Source: Chloroflexota bacterium (GTDB lineage Bacteria; Chloroflexota; Dehalococcoidia; SZUA-161). Taken from it: DNA of 34,876 nt. The position numbers were made by a program, and so were the translations under genes. Of the stretch, positions 1 through 7,483 are shown one piece after another (position 1 is the stretch's first letter; every line of letters starts with the position of its first letter). Location: the NCBI GenBank assembly GCA_021787935.1, contig JAJYLC010000017.1, positions 1 through 34,876 on the forward strand. Reading direction: 5' to 3'. Under the pieces are notes generated by a model. It searched no databases and was not told where the DNA came from. It worked only from the letters and a program-made list of their open reading frames with translations.

Positions 1-161
1 TTTAATGTGACATGGTCTGTTTCCACATCGACCGGCTGACGGAAGTCCTCTGCTATCTCACCGTTTACTTTGACCCTGCCCTGTTTTATGGTATCAGCTA
101 GCCACCTTCGCGAGCCGAGTCCTGCTTCGGCCAAGGCTTTGAGTAAAGGCCTAATCGACAT
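1..161 (-). CDS. RsuA/RluB-family rRNA pseudouridine synthase, N-terminal part (truncated by window edge)
   Basis: Only the first 53 codons are in the window; the gene continues past position 1. The translation begins MSIRPLLKALAEAGLGSRR and continues with IKQGRVKVNGE. This is the S4 RNA-binding domain that opens RsuA/RluB/RluE-type pseudouridine synthases (helix, SRR basic turn, then the VxVNG strand). In that family the S4 domain positions the enzyme on 16S or 23S rRNA, and a downstream catalytic domain, not visible here, converts a uridine to pseudouridine. The ATG at 161 is the only start upstream of the conserved helix. It is divergent from the beta-CASP gene to the right, with about 110 bases between them. 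A different S4 protein is possible, but the start pattern is most like RluB. Confidence 0.75.
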   Translation of the reverse strand, partial: MSIRPLLKALAEAGLGSRRWLADTIKQGRVKVNGEIAEDFRQPVDVETDHVTL

Positions 162-214
162 AGCCTTAGTATAAGCGTTGCGGCTTGTCAAAACCAGTAC
201 GTATGTCGTAGCAT

Positions 215-243
215 GTAGGGGGCAGGTTTCAAACCGCCCCTCC
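215..243. repeat. Palindromic intergenic repeat, GGTTTC-AAACC family, copy 1
   Basis: The stretch has GGGGC, then AGGTTT, a single C, AAACC and GCCCC, so it can form an imperfect hairpin. A related element with the same core (GTAGGGGC followed by GGGTTTCAAA) lies at 4884-4911. It sits in the leader of the beta-CASP gene, downstream of a weak promoter-like pair (TTGTCA 185-190, TAGCAT 209-214). It is probably a dispersed REP-like element. Confidence 0.55.
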
Positions 244-274
244 GAAATGGACTTAGAGAGGGCTTAAGCTATTA

Positions 275-1909
275 ATGGGAAGGCCAATGACCAGACTAAC
301 ATTCTATGGGGGAGTAAACGAGATAGGCGGGAACAAAGTGCTCCTGGAGGATGGGGGCCGGGTGTTTTTCCTGGATTTCGGCTTTCCCTACAAAAGGCAC
401 AAGCAATTCTATGAGGAGTACCTGAACCCCCGCAGCGGCGCGGGTCTGCTCGACCCTCTGACAATGGGCCTGCTGCCTCCTCTGGCGGGGCTATATCGAG
501 ATGACCTGGTGACGCCTGGACTCTGGGAGCAGTTCCGAGATAATCCACTTTACCGTGAGCTTAAAGAAGTAGACGGAGTGCTGCTCACACATGCCCACCT
601 CGACCATTCGGGCTATATCTCTTTTCTCAGGGCGGACATACCAATATATTCAACAGGGGTTACGGCCTTCATCGCCAAGGCAATGCAGGACTCGGGCAAG
701 TCGGGCTTCGAGCAGCAGGTCTGTTACTACAATCATGCTGTTCGAGATTGTCCTGTCGATTGGAAGCAGACAGCCTTCCTCTCCGAGAATACGGCAAAGC
801 ATCAGCGGCAATTCTGTATCTCCGATGTGGACCTTCTGAGTTTGAGTGCAGATGCAGCGCGGTTCTGGGAAAGCGGATTTTGGGAGAAAACCAGCAAACA
901 AAAGGGGCTTATTTCGTGTCATCTGACGGCTCACAGCGGCTGCAGCTTTAATCTGCGCTGCTTCCCAGTTGACCATTCCATACCCGGTGCCTGCGCCTGG
1001 GCCATGGAGACCAGCTCTGGCTGGGTTATCTACACAGGCGACCTGCGGCTCCACGGCAAACGCTCTGAGCTTACTAAAGGTTTTATCGAAGAGGCATCCA
1101 AATTACATCCCAGAGCGCTGATACTTGAGGGCACCAATGTGGGTCGAGAGTCCAATGTCACCGAGCACGAGGTATACGAGAACGCGTTGAAGGCTATTTC
1201 GAAGGCGAGCGGACTTGTTATCGCTGATTTCTCCGCCAGGGATGTAGACCGCCTGCTCACTTTCCTGCAAATAGCCAGGGATACCGGCAGGAAACTGGCG
1301 ATACTGCCCAAGGACGCCTACCTGCTAAAGACCATGCGCCTTCTAGAGAGGGAGATACCAGACATAGCCCAAGACGATAACCTCGTCATCTATCAGGAGA
1401 CTGTCGCCAGCAAATCTCCTGCTATATGGATACGGAATATTTTTAAGGAATACGATAGCAAGATTGTGCTGGCGCAGGATATCAACTCGGCACAGGACAA
1501 ATTCATCCTTTGTTTCAGCTTTTGGGACATAAACGAGCTGCCGAGCATCCGCCCCAGGCCGGGCAGCCTCTATCTATTCAGTTCCAGCGAGCCCCACGAT
1601 GAGGAACAGGAGATAGACTTCCGCCGCCTGCGCAACTGGCTGCAGCACTTCGGTATCAAAAGTTTCGGACTGCCTGTAGAGATAAAAAAGGAAAACGGCA
1701 AGAGCGACTGGGACATACCCGATGAGGAGAAAGGCCTACACGCCTCAGGGCATGCCTGCGGCCCCGACCTGCTCAAAGTAGCCCGTGAAATAAAGCCGGA
1801 GGTACTCATCCCTATACACAGCGAAAACGCCAGGTTTTACTATGAGAAATTCACTGGCAGTGGGATCGAGGTGAGGCTGCCGGAGGCGGGTGGGATGGTC
1901 GAGATATGA
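275..1909 (+). CDS. RNase J-like beta-CASP metallo-beta-lactamase nuclease
   Basis: A 544-residue protein with the full motif set of beta-CASP nucleases. The MBL part has GGVNEIGGNK near residue 13, the zinc signature THAHLDHSG near residue 104, a later VDHS histidine and TGDLRLHG aspartate. The beta-CASP part has ILEGTN (motif A acidic residue), ASGHA (motif B histidine) and PIHSEN (motif C histidine) close to the C terminus. RNase J enzymes (about 555 residues) degrade or mature RNA by 5'-exo- and endonucleolytic cleavage using two zinc ions. Family membership rests on motif order; whether this is the housekeeping RNase J or a paralogue cannot be told here. The start is uncertain: ATG 275 gives four extra residues compared with ATG 287, which has GGAAGG close upstream. 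The gene stands alone, followed by a palindromic repeat. Confidence 0.85.
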   Translation: MGRPMTRLTFYGGVNEIGGNKVLLEDGGRVFFLDFGFPYKRHKQFYEEYLNPRSGAGLLDPLTMGLLPPLAGLYRDDLVTPGLWEQFRDNPLYRELKEVDGVLLTHAHLDHSGYISFLRADIPIYSTGVTAFIAKAMQDSGKSGFEQQVCYYNHAVRDCPVDWKQTAFLSENTAKHQRQFCISDVDLLSLSADAARFWESGFWEKTSKQKGLISCHLTAHSGCSFNLRCFPVDHSIPGACAWAMETSSGWVIYTGDLRLHGKRSELTKGFIEEASKLHPRALILEGTNVGRESNVTEHEVYENALKAISKASGLVIADFSARDVDRLLTFLQIARDTGRKLAILPKDAYLLKTMRLLEREIPDIAQDDNLVIYQETVASKSPAIWIRNIFKEYDSKIVLAQDINSAQDKFILCFSFWDINELPSIRPRPGSLYLFSSSEPHDEEQEIDFRRLRNWLQHFGIKSFGLPVEIKKENGKSDWDIPDEEKGLHASGHACGPDLLKVAREIKPEVLIPIHSENARFYYEKFTGSGIEVRLPEAGGMVEI

Positions 1910-1927
1910 ATAAGTTGAGTACTAGCA

Positions 1928-1955
1928 GTAGGGGCACAGCACGCTGTGCCCCTAC
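1928..1955. repeat. Perfect 13-bp inverted repeat (REP-like GGCACAGC family)
   Basis: The arms GTAGGGGCACAGC and GCTGTGCCCCTAC are perfect reverse complements separated by AC. The element starts 18 bases after the beta-CASP stop codon and has no strong T run, so it could act as an mRNA-end hairpin but is not a classical terminator. A shorter copy with the same GGGCACAGC core lies at 31301-31320, which makes a dispersed repeat family more likely than a gene-specific terminator. Confidence 0.8.
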
Positions 1956-2008
1956 GATTTACTGACAGATAAGATCTATCTTCCAATAAGCTGCCTAATC
2001 TCCCTTGG

Positions 2009-2494
2009 CTAGACCGGGCATGGCACGGATTGCAGGCTCTGACACTGAGCAGCTAGATCAGCAGGTATTGGCTGCTGTGTCATGCTAACAGCCGGCTGAG
2101 GTTGCGTCTGTGGCTGGACAATAACCTGTTCTCTAGCCTCGACAGGAACTTCCTGAAGTTGTTCTCTAACTCCAACAGGTACCTCGTGTGGCCTGAGCGC
2201 CTGGCGTTCTGCCCTCGAAGCCAATTGGCTTGCTGCATAGGTTAAACCTGCGATCAAAGCTATGACACCGACCGCTAAACCCAAGCCTTCCAGCGTCCCT
2301 AACACTGGTATATTCACGCCTGAAAATGCACCCGCTAATGCTGCTATACCAATAGCAGGAAGCGCGAGTACAGCCAGTACAGCTATTGCCGGAGCTGCCA
2401 GCACCGCTAACGCGCCAACCAGTGGAACGGCAAACAACGCTATCAAACCCAAGATAGGCAATGCCAGTAACAATGCAAGTAAGAGTATCATCAT
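2009..2494 (-). CDS. Small hydrophobic protein with Gln/Pro-rich tail, function unknown
   Basis: A 161-residue protein I do not recognise. The first roughly 90 residues are almost entirely Ala, Leu, Ile, Val, Gly and Pro and could form three or four membrane spans; the start MMILLLALLLALP could also serve as a signal anchor. A more polar region follows from about residue 92 (SRAERQ), then a low-complexity Val/Gln/Pro stretch (QPQTQPQPA) and a final segment with two cysteines (AAQC, VPCPV). The ATG at 2494 has AGAGGAAG a few bases upstream, and a second ATG follows at 2491. It is divergent from the ABC exporter, with 213 bases between. An inner-membrane or envelope protein is the safest reading. 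Confidence 0.6.
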   Translation of the reverse strand: MMILLLALLLALPILGLIALFAVPLVGALAVLAAPAIAVLAVLALPAIGIAALAGAFSGVNIPVLGTLEGLGLAVGVIALIAGLTYAASQLASRAERQALRPHEVPVGVREQLQEVPVEAREQVIVQPQTQPQPAVSMTQQPIPADLAAQCQSLQSVPCPV

Positions 2495-2603
2495 CCACTT
2501 CCTCTTTTTTAATCATCGCATTATGAACCCCTTATTTGGGGATGTATGTGACTTTTGTTGCAAAACCTGTTCTGTTTGTCCCAGGCAAAATCCGCGCCCC
2601 GCT

Positions 2604-2631
2604 TTTGTGCTCGGATGGATGGGGTTATAAT
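2604..2631 (+). promoter_or_regulatory. Candidate sigma-70-type promoter for the ABC exporter genes
   Basis: A perfect TATAAT (2626-2631) lies 76 bases before the ABC ATPase start, with only a weak TTTGTG-like -35 (2604-2609) at 16-base spacing. It is the only good -10 in the divergent gap. Sequence match alone; transcription is not shown. Confidence 0.35.
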
Positions 2632-2707
2632 AGGTCTAGATTTTTGGGGAGACCGCTTGGAAAAGGGCTGAAAGTGTGCCCATTTTTGTTTATTATTGAG
2701 GAATATC

Positions 2708-3640
2708 ATGAACGAGATAGCGATTCGGACTGAGAGCCTGACCCGCGATTTCAGCGCAGTGAGGGCTGTTGATGGTCTCTCCATGGAAGTGCCCAGCGGA
2801 ATCATTTTCGGTTTCCTGGGACCTAACGGCTCCGGGAAAACTACGACTATCAACCTGCTGCTGGGATTGTTAGAGCCGACCGCGGGTAAGGCCGAGGTTC
2901 TGGGCTTCGATACCCGTACGCAGCCTGATGTAGTCCGCACTCGCACAGGGGCGCTGCTGGAATACCCCGGCCTCTACGAGCAGATGAGCGCCGAGGACAA
3001 CCTGGAATTCTACGGTCGTGTGTGGAAGATGGGTATTTCAGAAAGGCAGTCAAGGAGCAAGGAGCTGCTTGTCCACTTCGGGCTGTGGGAGCGGAGAAGG
3101 GAATCTGTGGAGAAGTGGAGCCGGGGCATGAAACAGAAGCTGGCTATGGCCCGGGCATTGCTGCATCGGCCATCCCTGGTTTTTCTGGATGAGCCAACAG
3201 CAGGGCTCGATGTGGTGGCTGCGGCTTCGCTGCGCGACGACCTGGCTGGCCTGGCCGCACGCGAGGGCGTGACGGTATTTCTGACCACGCATAACATGGC
3301 GGAAGCCGAGAAGCTGTGCCGCCTGGTGGCGGTGATCCGCAAGGGCAAGCTGCTGGCAGTAGGGCATCCCGATGAGTTGAGGGCGCATACAGGGACTCCT
3401 CATTTCGAGGTCGCGGGCAGAGGATTCAATGAAGATGTGCTCGGCCTGCTGCGAGCGCGACCAGAAGTTTCGGCTGTAGAAGTGCAGGACAATCGGCTAT
3501 CAATCCAACTGCGCAAGGAGATGGATGTTGCGCCGCTGGTCAGCCTGATGGTAGGCGCTGGCGTTCAGGTGGAGGAGGTGCGCAAGGGCAAGGCAAGTCT
3601 GGAAGAGGTGTTCCTGACCTTGATGGAGGAAGAGCGATGA
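2708..3640 (+). CDS. ABC-2 type exporter, ATP-binding subunit
   Basis: A 310-residue ABC ATPase that would power the membrane partner encoded immediately downstream. Walker A is GPNGSGKTTT (near residue 39), the signature segment is WSRGMKQKLAMARAL, and Walker B is VFLDEPTAGLD, followed by the switch histidine in TTHNMAEAE. After about residue 215 comes the C-terminal extension typical of DrrA/CcmA-like exporter ATPases, ending in LEEVFLTLMEE. ATG 2708 is chosen over an upstream TTG at 2696 because GAGGAA at 2699-2704 is correctly placed for it. The stop overlaps the permease start (ATGA, 3637-3640), so the two are translationally coupled. The substrate is unknown; drugs, lipids or peptides are all possible in this family. 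Confidence 0.92.
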   Translation: MNEIAIRTESLTRDFSAVRAVDGLSMEVPSGIIFGFLGPNGSGKTTTINLLLGLLEPTAGKAEVLGFDTRTQPDVVRTRTGALLEYPGLYEQMSAEDNLEFYGRVWKMGISERQSRSKELLVHFGLWERRRESVEKWSRGMKQKLAMARALLHRPSLVFLDEPTAGLDVVAAASLRDDLAGLAAREGVTVFLTTHNMAEAEKLCRLVAVIRKGKLLAVGHPDELRAHTGTPHFEVAGRGFNEDVLGLLRARPEVSAVEVQDNRLSIQLRKEMDVAPLVSLMVGAGVQVEEVRKGKASLEEVFLTLMEEER

Positions 3641-4359
3641 TGTCCGATGTCTGGACTGTGATGTGGAAAGAACGGAAGGGATTGTTTGTGAGCAGGGGCA
3701 GCAGGGCAAGAGCTTTGTGGAATTTGCTGGTTCCTCTGGGACTGGTGGGTATCTGGTTCCCGGTGGTCGAAGGACCTAACTGGGTGAGCAGCCCTCTAGC
3801 GCTGACTGCTCTACTAGTACCGATGCTGCTGGTGGCTACGACAGTCCCCGACTCCTTTGCCGGGGAGCGGGAGCGGCACACGCTGAGCACGCTGCTGGCA
3901 AGCCGCCTGCCGGACCGGGCCATGCTGTTCGGCAAGCTTGCTGTGGCTGTAGGCTATGGGTGGCTGGTGACAATCATAGCTATATTGCTGGCTCTGTTGA
4001 CAGTTAACGCGGCTCATTGGCAGGGCCACGTGCTTCTGTATTCGCCAGCCCTAGTTGTAGCTGACGTGGTGTTGAGCTTGCTGTTAGCCGTGTTTGTAGG
4101 GGGTGTGGGCATCCTGATATCGTTGCGGGCTGGCTCGGTGCAGGCGGCCCAGCAGCTTCTGGTGACTATTATGTTGATTCCCCCCATAGTTCTGGCAGTG
4201 ATATTGACAGCCCTTCATAAGCAGGTAGCAAGTGCCCTGGGCGGACTCGACTTCATGCAGATTGTTCTCATAGTAATAGGTGTTCTCATTGTGGCGGATG
4301 CACTTTTGCTTAGGGTAACTATAGCGCGTTTTCAGAGGGCGCGGCTGATTTTGGGTTAA
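3637..4359 (+). CDS. ABC-2 type exporter, membrane permease subunit
   Basis: A 240-residue membrane protein with about six hydrophobic segments, partner of the overlapping ABC ATPase. The N-terminal segment (DVWTVMWKERKGLF) resembles the amphipathic elbow of ABC-2 permeases. A loop after the second span carries PDSFAGERERHTLSTLLASRLPD, close to the conserved FAGEKERGTLE-type motif of the family. Spans follow near residues 105-125, 140-160, 175-195 and 210-230. It starts inside the stop of the ATPase. No other transporter component is adjacent. The substrate cannot be deduced. Confidence 0.88.
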   Translation: MMSDVWTVMWKERKGLFVSRGSRARALWNLLVPLGLVGIWFPVVEGPNWVSSPLALTALLVPMLLVATTVPDSFAGERERHTLSTLLASRLPDRAMLFGKLAVAVGYGWLVTIIAILLALLTVNAAHWQGHVLLYSPALVVADVVLSLLLAVFVGGVGILISLRAGSVQAAQQLLVTIMLIPPIVLAVILTALHKQVASALGGLDFMQIVLIVIGVLIVADALLLRVTIARFQRARLILG

Positions 4360-4427
4360 TGGAGGATACAATCGGGCTTATTTTCATGAGGGTGCATAAT
4401 GCAGGCATTGACTAATGGAGGTCGGTA

Positions 4428-4853
4428 ATGCTGAGCTGGGAGAAGAAGCTGGCTGGTATCGATGTCAATCAAAGCGAGTTCCCCATGTGCTTCGCCTGTG
4501 GCAAGGATAACCCTGTTGGGCTCAAGCTCAGGATTGTGAAGAACGGCGACGAGTCCAGAGGCGAATTCACAATCAGTGAGCTCTATCAGGGATGGCGCGG
4601 GTATGTACACGGCGGCATTATCTTCACGATCCTCGACGAAGCCATGGCTTATGCATTCTTCCCCGAGGTAAGGGGAGTTACAGCCAAAACCGAGGTCAGG
4701 ATCAGGCAGCCTGTGCCCATCGGAGTGCCGCTTGTGGTTACTGGACGGGTGGTCAAGAAGACGAGGAAGCTTTTCACTACAGCCGCTGAGATAACACTTC
4801 CGGATGGCACTGTCCTGGCTGAGAGCACGGCGCAGGTGTACGTTGTGAACTGA
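4428..4853 (+). CDS. PaaI-family hotdog-fold thioesterase
   Basis: A 141-residue single hotdog domain. Near residue 20 is MCFACGKDNPVGL, common in this group of acyl-CoA thioesterases. The central helix motif is VHGGIIFTILDEAMAYAF, where HGG and the acidic residue of LDEA correspond to the PaaI/YbgC-type catalytic region. The second half is beta-strand rich (TAKTEVRIRQPVPIG, VTGRVVKK), as expected. Enzymes of this family hydrolyse acyl- or aryl-CoA thioesters in the cytoplasm; the substrate is not predictable. GGAGG ends seven bases before ATG 4428. It follows the ABC genes on the same strand by 68 bases and may be cotranscribed. The 1.8 kb beyond it has no intact gene. Confidence 0.85.
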   Translation: MLSWEKKLAGIDVNQSEFPMCFACGKDNPVGLKLRIVKNGDESRGEFTISELYQGWRGYVHGGIIFTILDEAMAYAFFPEVRGVTAKTEVRIRQPVPIGVPLVVTGRVVKKTRKLFTTAAEITLPDGTVLAESTAQVYVVN

Positions 4854-4883
4854 AAATGGTTTGTGCTTGCAAGTTAAACTATG

Positions 4884-4911
4884 TAGGGGCGGGTTTCAAA
4901 TCTGTCCGTAG
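4884..4911. repeat. GGTTTC-AAACC family repeat, copy 2 (degenerate)
   Basis: GTAGGGGCGGGTTTCAAA followed by TCTGTCCGTAG matches the element at 215-243 over its left arm and core, while the right arm has decayed (TCTGTCC instead of CCGCCCC). It lies 30 bases after the thioesterase stop. Confidence 0.5.
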
Positions 4912-5269
4912 TTGTCCCAAAGCGTGTCGCCAGATACAAACTAGTGCTTTTGTTTCAAGTGAGAAAAGTCTCTTTTGAAGCTAAGATATCTTTTGGTGCC
5001 GTCCCGTAACATCGCGTTCATTAGCTATCCGTTAGCTATTTTGCCTTCTAGTATTTAAGCCAAGGTGATGTGGATCAGCAGCTTCCCTAGCTTAGACTGT
5101 GCTTTTTCGTCTATACGGCGGTGAGACCATAATAGCACTCCAGCAACAGGGCAAGCAAGAGTTGAGTGTTATTCAAAGAAGAACAACTTTTCCTCACTCT
5201 ATGGCACAGCGCATAATCTACTAGGGCTTCCCCAAATGCCCAGCACAAAGGTCATTAATATGCTTCATC

Positions 5270-5316
5270 CGAACACTTCGGAACATTTGTTCCCGGACAA
5301 CCGAACAAAGTGTTCG
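5270..5316. promoter_or_regulatory. Nested GAAC/GTTC palindrome with a LexA-box-like core
   Basis: Outer arms CGAACACTT (5270-5278) and AAGTGTTCG (5308-5316) are perfect complements. Inside them GGAACATTTGTTCC (5280-5293) is a near-perfect dyad that matches the Gram-positive SOS-box pattern CGAACRNRYGTTYC at 12 of 14 positions. Further GAAC and GTTC words flank it on both sides. This could be an operator for a LexA-like or other dyad-binding repressor, or simply part of the repeated-word region. No intact gene begins next to it. Confidence 0.4.
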
Positions 5317-5726
5317 CACGCTGTTCTTTTTGTTCTAATATTGTTATGACGCGAAGTGGAGAGCAGCTCTCTTCCACCTCCTTTTTTGAAGCTAAATTAG
5401 CTTGAGCGGAAAGCTATTCAACAAAGAAGCAAACAACCGAAGAACACCGAACAAACTGTTACTTCAGAATCAGAACAAATAGCTTCGAAGAACAAAACGA
5501 ACGGATGAACAAGAACAAGAAAAAGGAGATGTAGAACGAGTGTTTTGGAATAGCAAAAACAAATTTTGTCCTTGGCAATCACCATGCCCGGGCCGTTTAA
5601 GGCCGAAGAGGTTTCAGGCAAATGCAGTTGCCTCGGGACACTGTTGCTCAAAAGCTCGGAAGGCTCGCTGAGAAAAAGATTGTCGTTAGAAAATGACAAC
5701 GTCAAGGACAGTCAAGACAAGTGTCT

Positions 5727-5802
5727 ATAACATAGCTTCGAAATACAAGACAGACATGTCTATGACAGCACATAACATTTAGCTTCGAAAAGGCAGACAG
5801 AC
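5727..5802. repeat. Near-tandem duplication carrying TAGCTTCGAA and GACAGAC
   Basis: Unit 1 (5727-5755) and unit 2 (5772-5802) both read ATAACAT, then TAGCTTCGAA, a short A/G-rich run, then GACAGAC, with an offset of about 45 bases. Between them is the perfect palindrome AGACATGTCT (5752-5761). A third TAGCTTCGAA lies at 5480-5489. The units differ by small insertions, suggesting an old local duplication. Confidence 0.6.
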
Positions 5803-5820
5803 AAACAGACAGACAGACAA
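5793..5820. repeat. GACA tetranucleotide tract
   Basis: GCAGACAGACAAACAGACAG continues into AGACAGACAA: seven imperfect GACA/AACA units, directly after the duplicated TAGCTTCGAA unit. It is a simple sequence repeat that could slip; no reading frame uses it. Confidence 0.75.
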
Positions 5821-6017
5821 AAAATGAACTGAAAAAAGAGGGTAACGACCTGTTTGTCTTGGTCAGCAGAACATTATTCTACAAGCTGCCACGACGGCGC
5901 CGGCCCTTTAAGGCCTAAGTTATAGAGGATAGCTGCCATATCATAATATCGGCAAACAGCCCGATGGCTGCCTCAAAAATATGCATGTCAAAGACAAGTA
6001 CACTAGGACGCTTGCGG

Positions 6018-6164
6018 TTACTGAAGAAGCGGACAGGAAGAGGGCCAAGCCTCCAAAGCTTCTGAAAACTGGAAATTCCAAAGCTGGTCGTCCAACGCCA
6101 CCCTAAGAAACATGCTTGTGTTACCTTTCTTTCGTGTGCTGCCGTTAAATGCCATGACTCTCAT
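6018..6164 (-). pseudogene. N-terminal remnant of an NAD(P)H-dependent flavin reductase / iron-sulfur flavoprotein
   Basis: Read on the minus strand, a strong AGGAGG stands eight bases before ATG 6164. The frame then gives MRVMAFNGSTRKKGNTSMFL, which is the flavodoxin-like N terminus of NADPH-dependent FMN reductases: strand, then the (F/L)NGSPRKxGNT phosphate-binding loop for FMN. After about residue 26 similarity is lost and a stop occurs after 48 codons; intact members have about 180-200 residues. No downstream frame obviously resumes the protein. I read it as a gene whose body has been deleted or scrambled. The first-loop match is clear by eye, but the exact subfamily is not. Confidence 0.6.
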
Positions 6165-6634
6165 AATTTCTTCCTCCTATGAAGCCACGAGGCAGGCCAT
6201 ACACGATTATAGACATGCCAATTCGCGACACAAGCGTGGTCTGGGCATGTGACAATAGCGGTATCTGCCTCCGTACTTTAGTGTCAGAGCAGTGAGAGCG
6301 ATGGCCTAGAAGTGGGGCTTATTGTAAAAATCACAAAGTGCTCTAAAAAAGGGACAGGCTTCTGGCTTCGATTATGATCGAAAATCAGGGCGCTCCAGAA
6401 GGACGACTTTTTAACTCGATACGCCACTCAGCCTCATGGCCTTGCTCTGGTTGAACGAAACAAGCTATTGTATGATCGTGTCCTCTGATGCGAGAAATCC
6501 CGACCGGCAGCTTACCAAGGAGAAATTCAATCGCTATTACCACAGCTGGTCTAAGGCACAATATATGATGAAATTGGGGAGAATCAATGGGTATATGGAA
6601 CAAGAAGCGAAACTCCACGAACCTGAGTCGCCAG

Positions 6635-7483
6635 TTATTTCGCGTTTCGACGCTTTCTATATTCCTTTATATACCGTCCTGCGTATGGGTCACGGCCTAG
6701 AATGAGGTCCACAGCTAGAACAATCGAACGCACTTTTGCAACATCGACTACCAAACATGTTGCGCCTGCCGCGATAGCCGTTGCTATAAAAGCGCTATTG
6801 AGCAACTCGCGATCAGGCATGCCGAAGGATACATTACTCGCCCCCATTGTGGTGTTCACACCTAATTCATCCCTTATTCTATGAACCGTGTCCAATACGG
6901 TGAGCCCCGCCTTATTATCCGCCCCTATCGCTAAAGCGAGGCAGTCTATTATGATGTCTTCCCGATGAATGCCCAATACCTCCGCACGCTCAACTATCTT
7001 GTGGGCTATTGCAACACGCCCTCCTGAATCAGCAGCTATGCCTTTTCCGTCCTGGACAAGACCAATGACCACTGCTCCATACTGCTTCACTAGGGGGAGC
7101 ACATTTGCCAGAGATTTCTCTTCACCAGTAACCGAGTTTACCAGCGCTTTGCCCTTGTATACCTTCAGCGCAGCCTCTAGCGCCTTTATGTTGTCAGTAT
7201 CGATACACAAAGGGACATCCACGGTCTTCATAACCTGTTGAAGGACCTGAGGGAGTATTGATATCTGGTCAATGCCCATAGCGCCGACATTAACGTCGAG
7301 CATATCTGCATCTGCTGCTACCTGCCCCATAGCTTCACTCTTTATAGCTTCCATATCGCCAGTCTGAAGCGCTGCGGTTAACTTCTTTTTGCCCGTAGGA
7401 TTGATTCGCTCACCAATCAGTACAGTAGGACGCCCTACGCCAATTATTACCTCTTTTGTGCTACTCGATAGCCTGGTTTCCAT
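6635..7483 (-). CDS. Methyltetrahydrofolate:corrinoid methyltransferase (pterin-binding TIM barrel)
   Basis: A 282-residue protein resembling AcsE/MtgA and the pterin-binding module of MetH. Landmarks in order are IGERINPTGKKKL (about 23-35), DMLDVNVGAMG (about 60-70), CIDTDNIKALEAAL, ALVNSVTGEE, IDCLALAIG and ASNVSFGMPDRELLN. The Asp of DVN, the Asn of DTDN and the Asn of SNVSFG correspond to pterin-contacting residues in AcsE. It would move a methyl group between cobalamin on the corrinoid protein encoded in this operon and tetrahydrofolate, feeding the methyl branch of the Wood-Ljungdahl pathway. It is the last gene of the operon and overlaps the RACo gene by 23 bases. GGAGG lies 12 bases before ATG 7483, slightly far. 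Confidence 0.88.
   Translation of the reverse strand: METRLSSSTKEVIIGVGRPTVLIGERINPTGKKKLTAALQTGDMEAIKSEAMGQVAADADMLDVNVGAMGIDQISILPQVLQQVMKTVDVPLCIDTDNIKALEAALKVYKGKALVNSVTGEEKSLANVLPLVKQYGAVVIGLVQDGKGIAADSGGRVAIAHKIVERAEVLGIHREDIIIDCLALAIGADNKAGLTVLDTVHRIRDELGVNTTMGASNVSFGMPDRELLNSAFIATAIAAGATCLVVDVAKVRSIVLAVDLILGRDPYAGRYIKEYRKRRNAK

Larger units (their letters stand above)
4854..6634. other. 1.8-kb gene-free region: word repeats, palindromes and gene debris
   Basis: No convincing intact gene lies here. Contents from left to right: a REP-like copy (4884-4911); TTTTGAAGCTAA at 4973-4984 and again at 5384-5395; TTAGCTAT twice (5021-5028, 5032-5039); a nested GAAC/GTTC palindrome (5270-5316); the palindrome AAGCTAAATTAGCTT (5389-5403); a GAAC-rich purine stretch (about 5440-5535); TAGCTTCGAA three times (5480, 5733, 5780); two GGCC-TTTAAGGCC palindromes (5591-5604, 5902-5915); GACA tracts (5793-5820); and the broken start of a flavin reductase (6018-6164). 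The short open frames inside it have low-complexity composition and no family signature. Confidence 0.6.

Noticed and set aside
5418-5705. Minus-strand open frame of 95 codons inside the word-repeat region
   Set aside because: Its hydrophobic Leu/Val/Phe runs come from the GAAC/AACAAG repeats. There is no ribosome site and no family motif.
6179-6295. Plus-strand frame beginning MKPRGRPYTIIDMPIRD
   Set aside because: The bases before its ATG are pyrimidines. They are the complement of the strong ribosome site of the minus-strand flavin reductase remnant, which explains the locus better.
6436-6705. Plus-strand frame of 89 codons (MALLWLNETSYCMIV...) overlapping the 3' end of the methyltransferase gene
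   Set aside because: The middle (about 6490-6610) looks somewhat protein-like, but the last third is antisense to a confident gene and no ribosome site or family is visible. It could be a decayed fragment; too weak to call.
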